Of a DNA stretch of 64,000 nucleotides, positions 58,534-64,000 are shown piece by piece. Origin of the DNA: Polytrichum commune (Eukaryota > Streptophyta > Polytrichopsida > Polytrichales > Polytrichaceae). The DNA is taken from contig OX485809.1 of assembly GCA_950295325.1 (NCBI GenBank), positions 7,502,001-7,566,000 of the forward strand, given 5' to 3'. Made by a program: the position numbers and the translations under genes. Under the pieces are notes generated by a model. It was not told the DNA's origin. It saw only the letters and a program-made list of their open reading frames with translations, and made no database searches. Every line of letters begins with the position of its first letter. Position 1 is the stretch's first letter.

Positions 58534-61482
58534 CCTTCCAGGTGATTGCTATGTTTGTTGTTGTCTCTATTAGCAACTATTCAGGTTATGTTACTATACA
58601 ATCCTCATTGTGTCATGTGTTCTTCAAACCTCTGGCAATTATGCGGCCGGATCTCCTCCAACAGATATCCATGTAAGAGTTTTTGTACACCCCTGTGCCT
58701 AATGTGTGTCATCCCAGTCCTTGAGTTTGAAATGGATTTCTACAGTTTAGGTGAATTGAGGCTTCATGGGCACTATGAGATGCAACTACCTAGCATGCGA
58801 CTGTGCCCATGATCTACACTTTTGGCAATGAGCCCCAGACTGGCCACATACGGTTCCACTACGCGGTAGACCTGTTCCTACACCGCATGGTGTAGGACAC
58901 ACCCTACAGAGTGTGACCCAGAGCTCATTTCTTGAACTCAGCTTCTCCTTCTGTGCCTAGTGGTCGGTTCCCTCCCAATCAGTGCATATATAGCATGTGT
59001 ATATGGATTGTAGAAAGTGTTGTTGTGTTGGTTATGGTGGATGCCCACAACAGTGACTTCATTGGCACTAGCGATTGCCAACAACAAGCGTGACTTGTAT
59101 TAGAGGTGAGTATGCTTGCTTGGTCTGTTTGTGCTGCATAATGTTATTGGCAACATGTTCACAGAACATTTGTTGCACCGAAGGCCCTTCCAAGAGGATT
59201 GTCATTGACTTGCCGACATTTGTTATTTCAATATATTGTTTGTGAATGAGAATGAAACTGTTCCGTGATGCAATCCCGGCTCCGGCAGGTGGTGGGCAGT
59301 GGCGCAGCGCGGTCTTGGAGCTTGGCGGACCGAAGCAGTGATTGTTCGGGTTCTGCCATTACGATAATTTGTAGAGATCCGCAACAAAGGGCAATAGTGT
59401 AGAAGCACAAGTTGTTGGATTTCCTCGTATATGTTAACACTGTTGCATGAGTGCGGGACCTGGTGCATGTAAGGGGTGTATGTAATAGATATACATGTTC
59501 AAGGTGAGACTTTTAATGAAAGAAATGTGCTTCCACAGGATGAAGGCATGGGAGTCGCAAAGTTCTTGGAAGACCGAATTCATCGAGTCTGACAGAACTG
59601 CAATGGCGGATAGCATACCAGCGCGTGAAGAGTTTTGATCGGCATGCCTCACCGATTTTTCATGCAGAGGAACAGAATGACGGCATCTTTGGAATATTGC
59701 CACTCTTTGTGGATTTATAAGAACTAGCTCAGTAGGTCTAGTCAATTACATGCAACCAGTGGGGAGCTGTTTGCGGAGGGTGGAACACGAACTGTGTCCT
59801 GAGCACGTTGTTGTCATGGCGGCTGCTCATCGCCAGTGATCACATAGTGGGAGGACGTTTGGCTGTAACTTTGCCATACTTGGCGTGCAATCCGTGTGAT
59901 GACTACATTAGGTTCTATGTATGAAACAATTTTTCAACAAACATTCTGCCTGAACCGGGGCACTGTGTGTGTTGTTTTTCTCCAAAATTCCAATTTTATA
60001 TATAGAGTATACCATATTCTCTTTTTACCCCACACTTTTATGCAACGCTTTTTTTCCCACATATGACTTCGGCATGCACATATCGTTGGGGAGCAGAGTT
60101 CGAAGGTCTCTCACACATTTGCAGTTACCTAGAACACTGAGGACGTATTCTTATCAGAAGGTTAGGATGATGGTGGCATTGTGTTGCATGGATATTTTGT
60201 TCATTGATGTAAATTTAATGTAGTCCTCCCACAATCTTGTTGTACGTTATATTTGTAAAGAATTCCAATTTTATAGATGAGGGCTATGGGCACTGGACTG
60301 AGACAATGTAATGAAGTGGTTCTACACTGGAACACCGGTGTGGTTATGGGAGCACAATTTATGTAGGTGCACCAGACGATGCATAAGAGTGAAATTGGTC
60401 ATAGTATGCAAACCTGATGTATCCTGTCACAGAAGCACCCTAGCTCGCCCCATCGATGGAGCACTTTTTGCTTGGAGATCCTGCACACAGAAGGAGAATC
60501 CGCGGTGCATTGTAGCGCAGATAGCTGTGTGCTAATAGAACGAATATTGTAGGATAACTGTGGCACTGAATTTCACAATTGTTGTTGTGGCCGGCCGGCG
60601 GAAGTTCACCAGTAGTGGTCTCCGAGGAGATGCAATTAATTGTTGGTATTTAAATCGCGGGCCCCCACTATGACATAATCAAAGATAATAGTTTCACACA
60701 ATTCTGGCGAAGTGTTACAGGCCACACGAAAGGCATAATAAATTGCAGTCTCTCTCCTAATTAAAGAACAGTAGGCAGTCGAACAGTGTCCCAGTGCACG
60801 CTTGAATTTTTCTGTGTATCCCAGGGTGTACACGTATAACCCCTCAAAAAATTGCATTCATGTGAGCACTTATGAGCTAGCTGATGCTTGAACCGCAGCC
60901 AATTCTGGCTGCATTTCATCCGGGCGTTGTGGACTTGTGTTCCACTAATCCGAGGCAATTACTTCGAGTGTACGTAATCACAGGGTCTGACAAGCCCACC
61001 ACAGCTTGTCTCTCCTTTTCACCGCTCAAAGGGGATGAGCGATCCGTAAACGTACAGTACTGTGGAATTCACAACATGTCCACTTACATGTGAATTGTAA
61101 CTTTATGTATATATATGTAAACAACAATTTTGATTCAAATTATACAACAACGAACTTTTGCACCTGCTGATTACATATATACGTACACATATATGTGCAT
61201 TAGCATGTCGCTGTGAACACCTAGCTAGCTAATACACAAATGGAATGCGGGACAGTGCCAATTCAATTGGTCGACCGGAAGAAATTAGTATTTCCACGCG
61301 ACAGCCAATGGAAATGCCAAATGTAACATAATTTGGCGTTAGGTGGTCAACGCCACAAAACAATGGTCAAAAGAACCGCAATGGGAATATGACTGCGGTT
61401 TTTTTTTACCATGTTTTCTACTAGTGGATGTGGCATATGTGGTCACCTATGGGTTAATGATTGTGGATTGTGGTTGTTGTAG
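58534..61482. other. Unassigned sequence after the transposase-like gene
   Basis: No domain-bearing frame was recognised on either strand. TA-rich short runs occur near 61105 and 61170. Confidence 0.55.
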
Positions 61483-61760
61483 CCGAGGATACGCAACGCA
61501 CTCGGGCACCGAAGACACCTCCGACCAGGATCACAGCGATGGCATGGATACGTCACAGCCGCCACCAACACGGAAGGGAGGGGGGAGCACCGCCATGAAG
61601 AAACGCGTGGAGCTCGATGCGCAAGGGCAGCCGTTTGGCTCAATGAAGGCGGTCCTTTGTGGAGATATCAAGAAGTATGCAAAGGACCTCGATCCCACAA
61701 CGGGATGGGAAGGCCAGCCACGACACGAGAGGAAGCGGTTATTCAGACGCTTATACTCAG
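61483..61760 (+). pseudogene. Single exon of a second plant-transposase-like gene
   Basis: A frame bounded by TGTTGTAG and GTAAGTGT encodes a Ser/Asp-rich lead, a basic patch (KKR), and then VELDAQGQPFGSMKAVLCGD followed by KKYAKDLDP, a Trp, and RKRLFRRLYS. The pattern of G-x-P-x-G, a hydrophobic helix, D-P, Trp and a basic helix matches the start of the plant Ptta/En/Spm transposase domain. It parallels the segment of the gene at 45665-58533 that precedes REIMKEV-type residues. No following exon was found in the next 2 kb, so it is probably a fragment. Confidence 0.45.
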
Positions 61761-62727
61761 GTAAGTGTTATACATTTTATTCGGCATCAATGTTTGTGGC
61801 GAAAGTGTAATGTTCATTATGAAGTTGAAATTTTCTGCCAAACCAAACATCGCGTGTGACATGAGCAACAGGTTGCATGTTGGTGAAGTCACTTCAAACA
61901 TTCGTACAGACGTCATAGTAGACATGTGTTTCTCCTAGGTTGTCATGTTGGTAATCTCCTAGTGCAACGAAGCAGGACATGTGCGCAGACACCCTTTCAG
62001 ACATGGTTCCTGACACAGTGGGCAGTCGCTGGAGACATCTATTGCGACGTAGCCGACGTCATGAGTGTTTCGTAGGTTGCCATACTGGTGCATCTTCTCT
62101 GCAGACTTAGGTGTAGTGTTGTTCCTGAACGCTTGGAAAATGTAACGACTGTCTCAGCACAATGACCTTCGCGTGTGGCATACAGATTGGGAGATGTGCG
62201 GGCATTGTGACAAAGTGTGCGAGAAGTGGATGCGGCCTATTATAACAAAGGTCCTCATCAACAGGACGAAGCTATTTTGCGAGCGTTGAGCGGTGAGCGG
62301 TGAGCGGTAACTTCCGAGATATTTTGATTAAAATGTTATTTTAAGCAGTAAGTTTATGGTATTTTTGGACTAAAATTATTTTTAGGATTTTTTTTTCTAA
62401 ACTTAGTGAACAGTGGGACCTATGACCGTGGACAATTAAGGGCTCTGATACAGGAAAAAATGTTATTGTATCAGTGAAAAATATGGTTTAGGGTGTTTAA
62501 TTGAACATTTGGAAGTAATATCAGTAATAAATATGGGTTTGTCTCAAGTCAAACACATATTGTTTTAGTATAATGAGAATTAGTGGTACTCTAAAAGGGT
62601 CACGCAACTTTGGGAAAGAGAAATACATGTGGTGCGTCAAATGTCTTGTAGTGGCCCTTTTAGTCTCACTACATCATCATTATAACATATCTTGCATACA
62701 TATGTTTCTTTAAAGAAACAGAAAACT
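61761..62727. other. Unassigned sequence
   Basis: No gene was recognised. A GAGCGGTGAGCGGTGAGCGG triplet repeat lies near 62285, and the rest is AT-rich. Confidence 0.55.
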
Positions 62728-63463
62728 CTAAGAATCAAGGTACTTCAACAAACCACCCTCCAAAACTCGCTTCACTTCGTTGAAGCTAAAACTAGCTGCA
62801 TGAATGAACGTGTCTGAATCCGAGTCCAAATCACACACTATAGTAAACAAATAATACAAATGCTTACAGTTGGCCCATTGACCCCGTTTTCCAATTGCTT
62901 TAGTCGCCATCTCCTTGAAGTTAGGACAAGTGCATGCTGGCAGCTACGAAATCGTCAAGTAGTATTGCTGAACCTTTGGGGGCGTGCCGGAATCCAATGA
63001 GACGATGCATCCTAAGGCAGGGGCTGGAAGCATGCACAATTTGTGCACTTTGGCTTTCAGTGATAGGGTTGAGGCACAATTATTGGCGTGTTTTGTTGAC
63101 GGGGCCTTCTTGTTGCGCCTAATCAATTTCCTTGAATGCCGGGTGGGAAACTCATCTGGATAATGGCGGAATCAATGTAGTTGAACTATAAAAAATGAAC
63201 TATACATGAAATATAGAGGCAAGTATAGACTTACCAACTCGAGTTTCGAGTTTCCTGTTTTTGGTATGTTTCTCCAAGGATTGCATCCAATGCGTGTGGA
63301 GAGGTTGACACAGGTCATCAGATAGGAACATGGAACTACAACCAATAGAGGAAGAACAGGAGCACAGAGGATCACGCGAACCATCAATGACAGAGAGTGA
63401 GCATCGCAACAATCCCAATAAGAGCGGATCAGACGAGGAGACAAAAGAATACTCAATTTGCAC
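62728..63463 (-). pseudogene. SWIM-type zinc-finger gene, two 3' exons, one in-frame stop
   Basis: Two minus-strand exons, about 63463-63235 and 63155-62728, join in phase across a 79-bp intron (donor GTAAGT, acceptor TATCCAG). The second encodes CTCPNFKEMATKAIGKRGQW then ANCKHLYYLF, the CxC...CxH spacing of a SWIM zinc finger, followed by an acidic link and FIHAASFSFNEVKRVLEGG to the stop. Immediately before the finger, in LTIS-stop-LPA, a TAG (complement at 62944-62946) interrupts the frame. SWIM fingers bind DNA or proteins and are common in plant transposase-derived and regulatory proteins. The upstream exon has no recognised domain and the 5' end is not found. Confidence 0.55.
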
Positions 63464-63687
63464 AGTTTGTTTGGGTCACAGATAATATGCAATAAGGGCA
63501 GATACACGTTTAGATTTTTGCAAAAATGGCATGTGAAATTGAGTTCTCTGAATATGGATGAAAATAAGTCACACTATAGATTGAATGGTAGGTTGAAAGG
63601 ATTTCAGGTTAGGGGGAGTTGCTTTGATGAATGTTTTGTTATGTCACATTATGGGGTTCTCGGTTCCAAGAGGCGGTAGGGGGTGGA

Positions 63688-64000
63688 TGTCGCGCACCTC
63701 TCCATAAGGAGTGCCCGCAACACTATGGGCACAAGAGGGGACCCCGGAGTGACACCCGGGACTTGTGACGCCATTGGTGAGAGGGACCAAGTGATCCTAA
63801 TGTGGGTGAGGGCCCCGGGCGTTTAGAACACCTCCCACCCACGAAGACTAGGAGTCATGAGGGTAAAGCCATAAGCTATGAGTAGCTTATGGCGTCCCAA
63901 TTCTAGAACGCTCAAGAACACCTCAATCTGAGGTGTGAGCTAGGAGATATAGCACTTTGAGTGGGATGATGTCCCGGGACAGCGCCCTGGAACAGCAGTG
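63688..64000 (+). repeat. Beginning of another chromovirus-family LTR, cut by window end
   Basis: It starts TGTCGCGCACC and follows the B LTR for 313 bp with scattered differences, so it is an older relative. It is preceded by a purine-rich AGGCGGTAGGGGGTGGA, similar to the tract before the downstream LTR of B. This suggests, but does not prove, that it is a downstream LTR. Confidence 0.8.

Overview
The window reads as repeat-rich nuclear DNA of a plant-type (streptophyte) genome. It holds Ty3/gypsy LTR retrotransposons with plant-style primer sites, a large tandem satellite, and a few genes split by short GT-AG introns (about 75-200 bp). No bacterial operons or rRNA/tRNA genes were seen. The species cannot be fixed from sequence alone. 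The gene content (a ParB-like/DNA-methyltransferase-like gene, a SWIM-finger gene and plant-transposase-like genes) would also suit a bryophyte, fern, lycophyte or charophyte, but that is inference.

Layout. 1-7005: a chromovirus copy ('L', minus strand), its left LTR clipped by the window edge, inserted into an older LTR of the same family whose remainder is 7006-7694. 7695-33048: a 96-bp satellite (about 121 copies, then about 26 more) split by one complete retrotransposon ('A', 19351-30573, target duplication ACGGA) that carries an uninterrupted 2079-residue gag-pol ORF on the minus strand. 33049-33900: decayed composite repeats that include LTR fragments. 33906-36369: a second repeat with a period near 127 bp, marked by a strongly conserved palindrome. 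36542-40725: an 11-exon gene remnant joining a ParB/sulfiredoxin-like domain to a permuted (beta-class) amino-methyltransferase-like domain, broken by three in-frame stops and one frameshift. 40800-45660: no gene recognised.

45665-58533: a spliced gene resembling plant En/Spm-type transposase proteins. One of its exons is split by a second chromovirus copy ('B', 46136-55220, target duplication AGTAC). B itself contains a solo LTR of the A family (51647-53714, target duplication GCTTG). 58534-63687: mostly unassigned, with one exon of a second transposase-like gene (61483-61760) and two minus-strand exons of a SWIM zinc-finger gene (62728-63463). 63688-64000: the start of another chromovirus LTR.

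How the parts relate. L and B share the same defects, including loss of the reverse-transcriptase catalytic core, yet both have nearly identical LTRs and B has a perfect target duplication. They therefore look like recent insertions of a non-autonomous family moved by an intact partner elsewhere. Nesting gives a relative order: satellite, then old LTR, then L; satellite, then A; transposase-like gene, then B, then the A-family LTR in B. The most unusual item is the ParB-methyltransferase-like gene directly beside the palindrome array.
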